NCBI GenBank assembly: GCA_913777615.1
Contig: CAJYTK010000021.1
Location: forward strand, 62,001-126,000
Origin: an uncultured Agrobacterium sp.
GTDB taxonomy: Bacteria > Pseudomonadota > Alphaproteobacteria > Rhizobiales > Rhizobiaceae
Reading direction: 5' to 3'
Length of the DNA stretch: 64,000 nucleotides
Shown: positions 24,590-35,826 of the stretch, one piece after another
Position numbering within the stretch: the stretch's first letter is position 1
Layout: every line of letters begins with the position of its first letter
Made by a program: the position numbers and the translations under genes
The notes under the pieces: generated by a model
Database searches by the model: none
What the model was told of the DNA's origin: nothing
Seen by the model: only the letters and a program-made list of their open reading frames with translations

Positions 24590-26125
24590 TTATTCGACTG
24601 TGACGTCGGTCAGCTTGAGACGGTTGTCTGGCGGAGCGATAAAGCCCTTCACCCGCTTGTTCATGCCGTAAATGGCATTGGTATTATAAAGCGGAAGCTC
24701 AAGCGCACGGTCGGCTGTATAGCGTCCGATTTCCTTGAGGATTTTCTCGCGTTCGGCACGATCGGTGAGCGGACGCTGGGATTCCAGCATCTTGTCCAGC
24801 TTTTCGTCCTTGTCGTAGGGATTCCACTTTTCGCCGGAGTGATACATGGCATATGCCGTGTTGTCGTAATCGAACGTCCAACCGCCCCATTTCTGCTGGA
24901 ACATCGCGCCGGTCTTGCCCTGTGGGATGATATCGTTCAGCAGGACGTTGGTCTCGTAGGGCTTGATGGTGGCGGTGATGCCGACCATTGAAAGGTAGCT
25001 CGAAACAACCTGTGCGACCTCGTTCATCGTCGCGTCATTGCCGCGAATGTCGATCTGCAGCGTTGCGCCCGTCTTTACACCCGCTTCTGCCAGCAACTTC
25101 TTGGCCGCTTCCGGGTCGTAGGGCAGGGGCTTCAGATCCGGGTCGTAACCGAATGACAGCGCGCTCTGGAAGCTAGCGATTTCCGATCCCTGACCGGCAA
25201 GGATCGACTTCACGATCGTTGCACGATCGACCGCCATGATGATCGCCTTGCGCACCTTCGGATCCGCCGTGATGCCATCTCCCGTGTTGAAACGCAGCGC
25301 GTCGACCGTGGGGCCGGGGACGCTGACGATCTCAAGCTTGGAATCACCCTCGATAACGGGAATCATACCGATTGGAATCGTCGGGGGAATGACGAGGTCG
25401 ACACGGCCGGCCTGCAATTCCGCAACGGCTGTGGCCGGTTCGGAAATGAACCGGTATTCGAGTTCGGACAGCTTTGGTGCGCCGCCCCAGTAATCCGGAT
25501 TGGCTTCAAGCTTGATGTTGTTTTTCGGTGCGTAAGAGACGAACTTGAACGCGCCGGTGCCGACAGGATTGAGGTTAAAATTGTCCTCGCCTTTTTCCTG
25601 GATGTACTTCGGCGGAACGATCATGGCGCCATAGCCGGCCAACTTCGTAAGGAGCACGGGGTCGGCCGCCTTGAGCTTCATATCGACAGTGTTGTCGTCG
25701 ATAACCTCTACGCTTTCGATCGATACGTAGTTGGAGCGCTGCGGCCCTTTCGCACCCTGCTCGCCCAGAAGGCGCTCGAAGGTGAATTTGACGGCGGCTG
25801 CATTGAAGGGCTCGCCATTGTGGAACTTGACGTTCTGGCGGAGCTTGAAGCGAATACGCTTGCCCTCATCCAGTTCCTCCCAGGATTCAGCAAGGCCGGG
25901 AACGATCTTCAGGTCTGGCCCACGATATGTCAGACCGTCAAAGATGTTGGTGGCAACGGCTGCCCACTGCACGAGAAATGTATCGATCGGGTCCCAGCTG
26001 CCCGGGTCTTGCGGGCTGGAGATGGTCATCTTGCCCGCAGCAAATGCTGGCGATGCCGCAAACGACACGCCGGCAAGGGCCAGCGAGGTTAGAGCGGCAG
26101 ATAGTCCCCTTTTGATTTTTCTCAT
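24590..26125 (-). CDS. Peptide-type ABC transporter substrate-binding protein, second operon
   Basis: A 511-residue SBP_bac_5 protein with a Sec signal peptide (basic MRKIKRG, hydrophobic LTSLALAGVSFA, cleavage near AFA-A at about 30). The family pattern FKLRQNVKFHNGEPFNAAAV lies near residue 95. It follows the fused ATPase gene by 38 nt and precedes the permeases. The M14 peptidase at the operon end suggests short peptides or acylated amino acids as ligand. Confidence 0.95.
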   Translation of the reverse strand: MRKIKRGLSAALTSLALAGVSFAASPAFAAGKMTISSPQDPGSWDPIDTFLVQWAAVATNIFDGLTYRGPDLKIVPGLAESWEELDEGKRIRFKLRQNVKFHNGEPFNAAAVKFTFERLLGEQGAKGPQRSNYVSIESVEVIDDNTVDMKLKAADPVLLTKLAGYGAMIVPPKYIQEKGEDNFNLNPVGTGAFKFVSYAPKNNIKLEANPDYWGGAPKLSELEYRFISEPATAVAELQAGRVDLVIPPTIPIGMIPVIEGDSKLEIVSVPGPTVDALRFNTGDGITADPKVRKAIIMAVDRATIVKSILAGQGSEIASFQSALSFGYDPDLKPLPYDPEAAKKLLAEAGVKTGATLQIDIRGNDATMNEVAQVVSSYLSMVGITATIKPYETNVLLNDIIPQGKTGAMFQQKWGGWTFDYDNTAYAMYHSGEKWNPYDKDEKLDKMLESQRPLTDRAEREKILKEIGRYTADRALELPLYNTNAIYGMNKRVKGFIAPPDNRLKLTDVTVE

Positions 26126-26163
26126 CTTCTGTTTTCCTCTTCAGATGGCTTCAGTTGATTTGG

Positions 26164-28005
<1,842 letters not shown>

Positions 28006-28027
28006 ATGAGAAGCGAGGCTGCAAGGA

Positions 28028-28129
28028 TCATGCCAAGGCGTCAGAAGTAGCGCATTCAGCGTTCTCTTCGCCTGTCGCCCAGTCGCGCGAATTGTTCAAA
28101 CCGTTGTTTTTGAAGCCGATGATCAGCAT
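28028..28129 (-). CDS. Possible 33-residue leader peptide before the second ABC operon
   Basis: An ATG reading frame of 33 codons (starting MLIIGFKNNG) ends 22 nt before the ATPase ATG. A purine-rich GGAGGGGGCGAG stretch lies about 6-18 nt before its ATG. No homology is recognised and nothing else supports it, so it may be chance. Confidence 0.2.
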   Translation of the reverse strand: MLIIGFKNNGLNNSRDWATGEENAECATSDALA

Positions 28130-28202
28130 TGCACTCGCCCCCTCCGCAATACAGCCAGACGCTAACAAAGGAGAACAATCCTGTCCATCCTGTTGAACAA
28201 TT

Positions 28203-28222
28203 TTTGTATATTGCTCTACAAA
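28203..28222. promoter_or_regulatory. Inverted repeat TTTGTA-N8-TACAAA
   Basis: A perfect 6-bp inverted repeat about 200 nt upstream of the second ABC operon. The symmetry suits a dimeric repressor of the GntR or LacI kind; no such regulator gene lies beside it. Confidence 0.35.
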
Positions 28223-28346
28223 TAGTCAGTTGCTTGTGGTTTGAGCTCAAACGATGGCGGGCTTTTATCGGAGACGTGTAGGGTCTGGTCCTTAGAATTT
28301 TTTCGCCGCCGATGCGGCAGTTGTGGTGGCTATCCGGTCTGATCTT

Positions 28347-28979
28347 CTACAGTTGCCGATCAAGCTCTCGCAGCAATCTCTTGCGCTCGCTTTTTCTTCT
28401 GATCTGCCGGGTAAGAGCGGTCGTCGCCCTAAGTTCCACGGGCGTTCTCGCGTGATCGAATTCGAACGTTCGCGAAGCGCCTATCAACAGGTCTTCAGTG
28501 CTATAGATCCCAAGGATGGTGATCTCCATTGAGATCGCCTGTGCTTCCAGTTTGGAACCGAGAAAGCGTCGGTCGTCGGAGCAAGACTGTGTGGCGTAAT
28601 CCAAGATGCAGGCAAATGTTCCCATATCGACCATTGTCCCAGGTAGGAGAGGTCCCTGTCTGGTCATTCGCTGCCACCCGGTTTTTGTCCCTGACGTTCG
28701 AATATCTTCAGCGCCGGTGATGTGGGCAGAGTGGGTATCGCTGTCGGTCCTGACGGTTGCGACCACACTTTGTACGTGAACGGGCTCCCTGCTCATATTC
28801 GTGACGAAACAGCGCGCCTCCAGCGTACGGCCTTCGCTCCGGTTGACGACAAGCATCGGCTTGATCTACCGCTGATGCCCTGCAAGAAAGATGTGGAGAT
28901 AGACGGCCCAGATGAACAAAGTGCCGATGCTCGCCACCGCAGACACGACAGGTGCGTTATCTTGAATGAAGGCGAGCAT
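28347..28979 (-). pseudogene. Hypothetical membrane-anchored protein interrupted by one in-frame amber codon
   Basis: The frame starts at ATG 28979 (MLAFIQDNAP), makes one membrane helix (VASIGTLFIWAVYLHIFLAG) and meets TAG at 28866-28868 directly after GHQR. The same frame then continues without a shift for 172 codons (IKPMLVVNRSEG, VTNMSREPVHVQSVVATV) to 28347. Helix followed by a soluble domain about protein-environment phrases like NMSREPV fits one gene, with a likely CAG to TAG change. Either the gene is dead, or the soluble part starts separately at ATG 28856 (169 residues). The function of the intact form is unknown. Confidence 0.6.
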
Positions 28980-29146
28980 TGTACCGGATCGTTTCGATGA
29001 AATTGAAAATGGGCCGAACATTAATAAACTTGGATGGAGGTCTGCCAAGTATCCAAGCGCCTCCTAACACGGCGCATACGGCATAGTTCCATTGTCCATA
29101 CTGAAACCGGCGGATCTGCCGCGCCACGGTCGCCATCATTCCTCGT

Positions 29147-29494
29147 CTATGTCGTGTCCCTATGGTCCTGAAGCTGAGAGAACCAACGCGCATAAACAGT
29201 GTTTTTCACGAGATGCCGATTGAGATCCGGCTCTCCATCACGCCACCACACTGGCCCACGTTCACCAAGCGCAACCTTCGCCCGATCAACACGCCGTCGT
29301 GCGAGGGTCATTTTGCCGGGCTCTTCCTTTGAGTGCCGCACGGCTGCTCTTGCAGCCATCAGTTCCTTCACCAGCTGCGCTCGCGTCTCTTCGTCCAGAG
29401 CCGGATTGCTTTTGCGCCACAGTCGCCCGCGAACCACGAAGTATCGCCCATCTGGGGTCGAAGGATATTGAGTGGATGTCGAGCGGTTGCTCAT
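29147..29494 (-). CDS. Conserved hypothetical protein, 115 residues
   Basis: A small basic protein rich in Arg and Trp, with the stretches YFVVRGRLWRKSNPAL and LGERGPVWWRDGEPDLNRH. The pattern looks like a conserved rhizobial family, but I cannot assign a role. Its ATG overlaps the stop of the exonuclease gene by 4 nt, so the two are probably translated together. Confidence 0.7.
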   Translation of the reverse strand: MSNRSTSTQYPSTPDGRYFVVRGRLWRKSNPALDEETRAQLVKELMAARAAVRHSKEEPGKMTLARRRVDRAKVALGERGPVWWRDGEPDLNRHLVKNTVYARWFSQLQDHRDTT

Positions 29495-30240
29495 AGTAGC
29501 GAGCCCTGAGCTGGCGTTTCGGCCACTGCAGGGGCAAGTGCGCCGCGTTTCGTCAACTCGGTCTGGGCACTGAAGCGCACATCGCCATCGCGATCGCGAA
29601 GATATCCCATAAGCGCCTCGTCAGTGAGGCGATCCCAGCCCTTTCCTCTGTCCGGACCGGCAGGCACGCGCGGCAAAAGTCCGGGTTCGGCGCTCCACGC
29701 CACCAATTGATCGAACGGGGCGATATTCAGCATGTCGCGCAGGTGGTGAGCGGTCACGTAAGCATCCGGCATGGCGCGATGCGCAGGGAGACCGATTTCA
29801 TGGACCAGGCCTTCCGGCATCCTCTGGTAGCGTAACATCTGGTTGGAGAAGCGTGGTAGGTCCGGCCACAGCCGCAAAGCGCATTTCCATGTACAGATCC
29901 AAGGCAAACCGCCGGTCAGCCGATCGGTGCAATATCGTTGTTCGAACGCTGCGCGATGAGCGGCCAAGGCGACAACGCCGCCCTCAGGGCGAAGGACACG
30001 TGGAGCCAAGTCTTTCCAGAACGGTGCGTCGGCCACCTGCTCATCGAGGATATGATGAATTGCCATCGTTTCGGTCGTGATCGGACGTCCCGGATTGACG
30101 AAAAGTGCGCCACGGTTCTCTGTCAGTGCCCAGCAGCCTCCAACGTCATGGGCCACATCTTGCCAGCCGATTTCGCAAACATCGTTCGCGCCATTGCCAG
30201 CGGTTTCCAGATCGATGACGCGGATTAGGGGTTCTGACAT
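29491..30240 (-). CDS. DEDD-type 3'-5' exonuclease (DnaQ-like)
   Basis: A 249-residue exonuclease of the DNA polymerase III epsilon fold. Exo I is VIDLETAG (Asp10, Glu12), Exo II is around LAAHRAAFEQ where the Asp expected in HNxxFD is Glu, and Exo III is HRAMPDAYVT. It is the size of a stand-alone editing or repair nuclease. It starts 30 nt after the dinB stop and overlaps the 115-residue protein gene downstream by 4 nt, so the three may form a repair-related transcript. Confidence 0.85.
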   Translation of the reverse strand: MSEPLIRVIDLETAGNGANDVCEIGWQDVAHDVGGCWALTENRGALFVNPGRPITTETMAIHHILDEQVADAPFWKDLAPRVLRPEGGVVALAAHRAAFEQRYCTDRLTGGLPWICTWKCALRLWPDLPRFSNQMLRYQRMPEGLVHEIGLPAHRAMPDAYVTAHHLRDMLNIAPFDQLVAWSAEPGLLPRVPAGPDRGKGWDRLTDEALMGYLRDRDGDVRFSAQTELTKRGALAPAVAETPAQGSLL

Positions 30241-30270
30241 GTCCAGGTCGGTTCCAAGCTTGTTTATTGC

Positions 30271-31368
30271 TCATAAATCGAAGCCGAGCTGAGGTTGTTC
30301 CCCATCATCCTCGCCGGTCTCGCTGGTGAGAGAGGAAAGTGTCACGCCAAGCAGGCGAACGGGCCGTTTGAAAGGATAGACTGTAGCAAGCAATCCTGTG
30401 GCCGTCTCGAGGATGGCTTTGCAACTCGCATATGGCACGGCGTTGCTCTTGCTTCTCGTCGCCTGAGTGAAATCGGAATACTTGATTTTGACGGTCACCG
30501 TCTTTCCGCTGAAACCCTTCGTGTGGCAGTGACCCCAGACTTTTTCGGTCAAAGGTTTCAACTCGGCGGCGGCAATATCGAGATCGTCAATGTCTTGCAT
30601 GAACGTATCTTCGGCACCCACGGATTTCCGAACTCGGTCGGGCCGAACCCTGCGCTCGTCGATGCCGCGGGCGATGCCATAGAAGTAGGGCCCAGATTTG
30701 CCGAAGTGCTTGGTGAGAAACTCCAGCGACTGCTGCTTGAGATCGGCGCCTGTTTCGATCCCCAATCTGCGCATCTTTTCGGCGGTCGCTGGTCCGACTC
30801 CGTGGAACTTCTTCACCGCGAGCCTCTCGACAAATACTGGCCCGTTCTTTGGCGTAATGACCGCTTGGCCATTGGGCTTGTTGAGATCGGAGGCCATTTT
30901 GGCGAGGAACTTATTGTAAGAAATGCCGGCGGATGCGTTAAGGCCGGTGATGTCTTTGATCTTCGAGCGGATTTCCAACGCAATCTCGGTCGCGATCGGC
31001 ATGTGTTTCAAGTTCTCCGTGACATCAAGATATGCCTCGTCGAGCGAGAGGGGCTCGATCAATGGCGTATACTCGGCAAAAATCTCCCGAATTTGCTGTG
31101 ATACGGCACGATAGACCTCGAAGCGCGGTTTGACGAAGATCAGATCGGGACATTTGCGCGCCGCGGTCACGGAGGGCATGGCCGAATGAACGCCGAACGC
31201 CCGTGCTTCATAACTTGCCGCCGCGACGACGCCGCGCGCCGCAGCGCCACCAACGGCAAGAGGCTTGCCGCGAAGATCGGGATTATCGCGTTGCTCGACG
31301 GAGGCATAAAATGCATCCATGTCCACATGGATGATCTTGCGTGGCTGCGAGGGGTCGATGGAACTCAT
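30271..31368 (-). CDS. dinB: DNA polymerase IV (Y-family)
   Basis: A 365-residue translesion polymerase. The catalytic carboxylates are in HVDMDAFYASVEQ and SLDEAYLDVT, the steric-gate region is FYASVE, and helix-hairpin-helix segments (FHGVGPATAEKMRRLG) and the little-finger domain follow. I chose ATG 31368 over an upstream TTG at 31395, since the family begins near RKIIHVDMD. The C-terminus ends QPQLGFDL, a beta-clamp-binding motif (QLxF type with QLGFDL). Confidence 0.95.
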   Translation of the reverse strand: MSSIDPSQPRKIIHVDMDAFYASVEQRDNPDLRGKPLAVGGAAARGVVAAASYEARAFGVHSAMPSVTAARKCPDLIFVKPRFEVYRAVSQQIREIFAEYTPLIEPLSLDEAYLDVTENLKHMPIATEIALEIRSKIKDITGLNASAGISYNKFLAKMASDLNKPNGQAVITPKNGPVFVERLAVKKFHGVGPATAEKMRRLGIETGADLKQQSLEFLTKHFGKSGPYFYGIARGIDERRVRPDRVRKSVGAEDTFMQDIDDLDIAAAELKPLTEKVWGHCHTKGFSGKTVTVKIKYSDFTQATRSKSNAVPYASCKAILETATGLLATVYPFKRPVRLLGVTLSSLTSETGEDDGEQPQLGFDL

Positions 31369-31517
31369 TGAAGCCGTCGATATGGTTTCGAACAAAAGAG
31401 GAACATAGTCAGATGTTACGCCGCCCGCAACGATATTCGGACCATAAGTTTATCTCTTCATGAAACCATAGAGCACACGAGGAGTTTGCCAGCTGAGACA
31501 TTTTACGGGAGAGCACA

Positions 31518-31811
31518 ATGGCAGAGAATGCTACGAGTACTATTCGCGCCACCTTCGAAACCCGCGAGGCCGCGGATCTGGCAGTTGAGCATTTGGTTCA
31601 ACAGCATGGCATTGCCCGGCCCGATATTTTCATTCAGTCGGCGTCGAATGAAAATACGACGGGGACGGAATCCTCACGTGGCGATGTTTCGCGCTCCGAT
31701 GCTCCCCACGAAGGTGAGATTGAAGTGTCGGTCGATATTGCGCCAGACCAGATGCAAGCCGTCCAACGTAGCTTTGGCGATGTCGGAGCACTTCGCGTCT
31801 CGAACAGATGA
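31518..31811 (+). CDS. Conserved hypothetical protein, 97 residues
   Basis: A small soluble acidic protein. Its first half (TIRATFETREAADLAVEHL) resembles the alpha-beta fold of small stress-type proteins that repeat an EAxxAVxxL pattern, followed by a polar Ser/Thr-rich linker and a second half EIEVSVDIAPDQM. GGGAGAG precedes the ATG. No function can be assigned. Confidence 0.7.
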   Translation: MAENATSTIRATFETREAADLAVEHLVQQHGIARPDIFIQSASNENTTGTESSRGDVSRSDAPHEGEIEVSVDIAPDQMQAVQRSFGDVGALRVSNR

Positions 31812-31920
31812 ATGCCGCTGAGCTTGTTCTGAAACGGGCTCTGCTCTAATTGGCTAACAACGTAATTGCTGATCCTGCGATGTGGATGTATTTGATGTCG
31901 CATCACTGTTTAGGATCAAG

Positions 31921-32811
31921 ATGCAGACGTTCTCCAGGTTGCCGCCGCTTGAAGCGCTGGTTGTTTTCGAAGCCGCGTCTCGTCTCGGCAGCTTCTCCCG
32001 AGCGGGCGTTGAACTCGGTTTGACCCAAAGTGCGGTTAGCCGCCAGATCGGCAAGTTGGAAGCCTTTATCGGATCCAAGCTGTTCGAGCGTGTGCCAACA
32101 GGCGTGCGGCTAACAACGATCGGAGAGAACTACTCCATCGATGTCTCCAGGTTGATCCTGGATATCGCAAGCGTCACGGATGGCGTCAGATTGTGGACGG
32201 GCGCCAGCCAGATTACCATCGCCTGCTCTCGCGGCATCGCGGACCAATGGTTTATGCCGCGTCTTAAGAAGCTAAAGCAGGATCTTCCGGGGCTGGAGCT
32301 TAGATTGCGTGTGACGGATGATGTCGCTCATCTGCGCCTCGACGAATTCGACCTCGCAATATTCTACCGAAAAGAGAGACCGATTGGCGTCTGGCTGGCT
32401 GAACTCGGTCAGGAAGAGGTCGTTCCCGTGTCCGGACAAGGCGCTCTTATGTTGGAAGAGCAAAAGGCGCCAGTGCTTATCTCTATTGAAGACTCCATGC
32501 GGGAGTGGCAAGATTGGGATAATTGGTGGCGCTCGTCGACGATGTCGCCACCCCAGGACGCAGTGCATTGGAAGCTTGGCGATTATGGCCTTTGCGTCGC
32601 CGCCGCATCTGAAGGACTGGGCACGACACTTGGATGGACATGGCTGATCCGTGATCAGTTGGATAGTGGTGTTCTCATTCCTGTACATGCCCACACGATG
32701 CGATCTGAGGGACGCTTTTATCTCATGCGTCCAGCAGACCGGCATCAGCGCAGAATTGTGCGTGAGGTTGCCGACTGGTTGATCGAAAACAACAAGCAGA
32801 CCGCGCGCTAA
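31921..32811 (+). CDS. LysR-family transcriptional regulator (GcvA-like)
   Basis: A 296-residue regulator with the N-terminal helix-turn-helix (FEAASRLGSFSRAGVELGLTQSAVSRQIGKLE) and a periplasmic-binding-like effector domain with GIADQWFMPRL and ASEGLGTTLGW. The LPPLEALVVFEA start is typical of the GcvA branch. I chose ATG 31921, preceded by AGGA; an upstream in-frame ATG at 31882 lacks family similarity. The nearest transport operon begins 512 nt downstream on the same strand, so it could control that operon, but a convergent gene lies between. Confidence 0.9.
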   Translation: MQTFSRLPPLEALVVFEAASRLGSFSRAGVELGLTQSAVSRQIGKLEAFIGSKLFERVPTGVRLTTIGENYSIDVSRLILDIASVTDGVRLWTGASQITIACSRGIADQWFMPRLKKLKQDLPGLELRLRVTDDVAHLRLDEFDLAIFYRKERPIGVWLAELGQEEVVPVSGQGALMLEEQKAPVLISIEDSMREWQDWDNWWRSSTMSPPQDAVHWKLGDYGLCVAAASEGLGTTLGWTWLIRDQLDSGVLIPVHAHTMRSEGRFYLMRPADRHQRRIVREVADWLIENNKQTAR

Positions 32812-32817
32812 GCGGTG

Positions 32818-33084
32818 TCACGCTGGAAGAAGCCGAGCCTTGCGTCGCCGGTCCAACATGAAGCGTGCGTAGCCTATGAGGGTGAAGATCAGCCAGGCGA
32901 CCTGCGATATCAGGGAACCGAGATTGAAATTCCATATCAATGAATAGATCAGAAGGACGCCACCAAGAACATTCAAGAGAGTGTAGCGGCCATCTTCGAT
33001 GTTGAGAATGCGCAACTGCAGCAAAGCATATGCGATGAGATAGAAAATTGCTCCTGCAAGGCCAACAATGTCCGCAAGCCCCAT
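32818..33084 (-). CDS. Small integral membrane protein (CBU_0592-like)
   Basis: An 88-residue protein with three predicted membrane helices (VGLAGAIFYLIAYALLQL, LLNVLGGVLLIYSLI, ISQVAWLIFTLIGYARFM) and a basic C-terminus. The arrangement and GxFYLxAYxLL start fit the CBU_0592 family of unknown role. It ends 6 nt from the convergent LysR gene. Confidence 0.75.
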   Translation of the reverse strand: MGLADIVGLAGAIFYLIAYALLQLRILNIEDGRYTLLNVLGGVLLIYSLIWNFNLGSLISQVAWLIFTLIGYARFMLDRRRKARLLPA

Positions 33085-33322
33085 TTGTGTTCACTCCGTA
33101 GGTCGCCCTTTTTCCAAGGGCTTCGCGACGCCGGCTCACTCCGGCCACGCTCGTTTACTCCGCTTCGCAAACAAGCAAATACGCTTTGATTTCATGACCC
33201 CATGCGCAAAAATCATACCCCCGTAAAGGGCTCTCTCTCTAGTGCCGAACCGCTGAGTACGATAGGCCAGACCCCCGACAGCCGGCCCACGACCGGTTAC
33301 GATAAAAACAGGGAACCGCGAT

Positions 33323-34879
33323 ATGACTGACTCCCCTTTTTCGATTGATCGACGCAGCTTTCTCATCGGGGCAGCCGGTCTCACCGCACTTTCAGCTGGC
33401 TTCATTACACAAGCAAACGCTCAAGATGCTCAGACCCCCAAGAAAGGCGGCGTCCTGAAGCTTGGTATCGGAGGAGGTAGCACCACCGATAATCTCGATC
33501 CACGGATTCTGAAAGACTGGGTTCCGGTCAATCAAGCCTTCATGATCATGAATGGTCTGGTCGAGATCGACGCGAACAACCACGCCGTTCCAGAGCTTCT
33601 GGAAAGCTGGGAAGCGCAGCCGGGCGCGAAAGAGTGGGTGTTCAAGCTGCGTCAAGGCGTGACGTTCCACAACGGCAAGGCTTTGACGGTCGAGGACGTA
33701 ATCTACTCTATCAATCTCCATCGCGGTGAAACGACGTCTGCGGCCCGATCGGTTGCTTCGGCCTTGAAAACGGTCGAGAAAGTTTCGGATAGCGAAATCA
33801 AGATCGTCCTGGAAAGCGGGAACGCTGACCTTCCCTACATCCTCTCGGATTATCACTTCCTTGTCGTTCCCGAAGGCTGGACGGATTTCAACAAGCCCGT
33901 CGGCACAGGTCCTTTCGTGTTCGAAAGCTATGATCCAGGTGTCCGCTCGCGCTTTACGCGCAATCCAAGCTACTGGAAGCCGAATGCCGCTCATGTCGAC
34001 GCTGTCGAAGTGATCGTTATCAACGATATTGCTGCACGCACCAACGCGATGATGTCCGGTCAGGTCCACGCGATCAACCAACTTGACTTCAAGACTGTCG
34101 ATCTGTTGCGCCGCAATCCAAATCTCAACATCGTTCAGTCGGCAGGCGGACAGCACTTCACCTTCCTGATGGATTGCACGCAGGCTCCCTATACGGACAA
34201 CAACATCCGTCTCGCGATCAAGCACGCCATCGATCGCGAGCAGCTTTTGAAGACGGCTCTGCGGGGTTACGGTCGCATCGGCAATGACCATCCGATCCCA
34301 AGTTCCGACCGCTTTTATGCCGCCGATTTGCCACAGCGGCCCTATGATCCGGAGAAGTCGAAGTTCTATCTGAAGCAGGCGGGCCTCAACACGCTGAAAG
34401 TCGAGATTTCCGCCTCCGACGCAGCATTTTCCGGCGCGGTCGACGCTGCGGCAATTTTCCGTACCAGTGCGGCGAAGAGTGGCATTGACGTGTCCATCAA
34501 GCGCGAGCCTGCGGACGGTTACTGGGACAATGTCTGGATGAAGGCCCCCTTCTGCATGTCCTATTGGGGCGGTCGCCCAACCGCCGACCAGATGCTGACC
34601 ATTGCATACCAGTCGACCTCGGCGCAGAACGACACACACTGGAAGAACGAGACCTTCGACAAGAAGCTGGTGGAGGCTCGTGCGCTTCTGGACGATGCCA
34701 AGCGCAAGGAAATCTACGCCGAGCTGCAGGCTCTGATATCAAACGAGGGCGGCGCGATGATACCCATGTTCGGCGATTATCTTGACGCCACCTCCAAGAA
34801 ACTCAAAGGCGTAACCACACACCCGATGTTCAATTTCATGGGTGCTCGTCTTGCTGAAAAGGTCTGGTTGGACGCGTAA
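33323..34879 (+). CDS. Peptide-type ABC transporter substrate-binding protein, Tat-exported, third operon
   Basis: A 518-residue SBP_bac_5 protein. The signal carries a twin-arginine motif (DRRSFLIG) and a hydrophobic stretch ending ANAQ-D at about 36, so it is probably exported folded. FKLRQGVTFHNGKALTVEDV marks the family. It heads the third transporter operon; its stop shares a base with the ATG of the next gene (TAATG). Unlike the first two operons no hairpin lies between binding protein and permease genes. Confidence 0.95.
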   Translation: MTDSPFSIDRRSFLIGAAGLTALSAGFITQANAQDAQTPKKGGVLKLGIGGGSTTDNLDPRILKDWVPVNQAFMIMNGLVEIDANNHAVPELLESWEAQPGAKEWVFKLRQGVTFHNGKALTVEDVIYSINLHRGETTSAARSVASALKTVEKVSDSEIKIVLESGNADLPYILSDYHFLVVPEGWTDFNKPVGTGPFVFESYDPGVRSRFTRNPSYWKPNAAHVDAVEVIVINDIAARTNAMMSGQVHAINQLDFKTVDLLRRNPNLNIVQSAGGQHFTFLMDCTQAPYTDNNIRLAIKHAIDREQLLKTALRGYGRIGNDHPIPSSDRFYAADLPQRPYDPEKSKFYLKQAGLNTLKVEISASDAAFSGAVDAAAIFRTSAAKSGIDVSIKREPADGYWDNVWMKAPFCMSYWGGRPTADQMLTIAYQSTSAQNDTHWKNETFDKKLVEARALLDDAKRKEIYAELQALISNEGGAMIPMFGDYLDATSKKLKGVTTHPMFNFMGARLAEKVWLDA

Positions 34880-35826
34880 TGACTATCCTCATCCTGAAGC
34901 GCGTCGCTTTGGGTATTCTGACGCTTTTGCTCGTGTCGGCGCTGATTTTCGCCGGCACACAGCTTCTACCCGGTGATGTGGCGTCAGCGATACTCGGACA
35001 AAACGCAACGCCTGAGTCTCTCGCGGTCTTGCGAACCGAACTCGGCCTCGATCAACCCATCTTGCATCGCTATCTGGCATGGCTCGGCGGGTTTATGACC
35101 GGCGACCTCGGTAATTCTCTCGCCAACCGCCAGCCGGTAGCAGATCTTCTGTGGCCCAGATTTTGGAATACCATGGCGCTCGCTTTCTACGCGGCCGTCA
35201 TATCGGTGCCGGTCGCGGTGGTCCTGGGTCTGTTCAGCGCCATCTGGCGAGGAAGCCTGTTCGACCGGGCCGTCAACATTGTTGCGCTCGCCTTCGTGTC
35301 GCTCCCGGAGTATTTTCTGGGTCTTCTGCTTATCCTCTTCGTCTCCGTACAATACAATCTGCTGCCAAGCCTGGCGGATACCTATCCGGGCATGGGATTT
35401 GCCGACTGGCTGAAGGCGACGACGCTTCCGGCTCTGACACTGGTTCTGGTGACCGTGGCTCAGATGTTGCGGATGACCCGGACCGCCGTTCTAGCCGTGA
35501 TGGATCAGGCCTATGTGGAAACCGCTTATCTCAAGGGACTGCGGACCAAGCGTGCTGTCCTGCGCCACGCGCTTCCCAACGCAGCAGCCCCGATCGTCAA
35601 CGTCGTCTCGTTCAACATCGCTTATCTCATTACCGGCGTCGTGCTTGTCGAGGCTGTCTTCAATTATAATGGACTAGGTCGCTTCATGGTCGATGCCGTT
35701 TCCAAGCGCGACCTGCCGCTGGTTCAGGCTGCGGCGCTCGTCTTCGGCACCGCTTACGTCATTTTGAACATCATTGCCGATGTCTCGGCCATCGCGCTCA
35801 ATCCGCGCCTGAGGCACGCCCGATGA
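34879..35826 (+). CDS. Peptide-type ABC transporter permease (DppB-like), third operon
   Basis: A 315-residue inner-membrane permease with an N-terminal helix (LKRVALGILTLLLVSALIFA), GDLGNSLANRQPV and the VETAYLKGLRTKRAVLRHALPN coupling loop. Start and stop each overlap a neighbouring gene, so the four transporter genes are tightly coupled. Confidence 0.95.
   Translation: MTILILKRVALGILTLLLVSALIFAGTQLLPGDVASAILGQNATPESLAVLRTELGLDQPILHRYLAWLGGFMTGDLGNSLANRQPVADLLWPRFWNTMALAFYAAVISVPVAVVLGLFSAIWRGSLFDRAVNIVALAFVSLPEYFLGLLLILFVSVQYNLLPSLADTYPGMGFADWLKATTLPALTLVLVTVAQMLRMTRTAVLAVMDQAYVETAYLKGLRTKRAVLRHALPNAAAPIVNVVSFNIAYLITGVVLVEAVFNYNGLGRFMVDAVSKRDLPLVQAAALVFGTAYVILNIIADVSAIALNPRLRHAR

Larger units (their letters stand above)
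28006..28346. other. Intergenic control region of the second ABC operon
   Basis: This 341-nt stretch between the fused ATPase gene and a broken hypothetical gene should hold the promoter of the leftward ABC operon. It contains a T/A-rich inverted repeat at 28203-28222 and a 33-codon reading frame at 28028-28129 just before the operon. I see no RNA gene. Confidence 0.5.

Noticed and set aside
28056..28250. 64-codon minus-strand frame in the control region of the second ABC operon
   Set aside because: Low-information translation, no start signal and overlap with the likely promoter and inverted repeat.
33392..34639. 415-codon minus-strand frame opposite the third binding protein
   Set aside because: Shadow of a binding protein with Tat signal and family motifs; no homology of its own.
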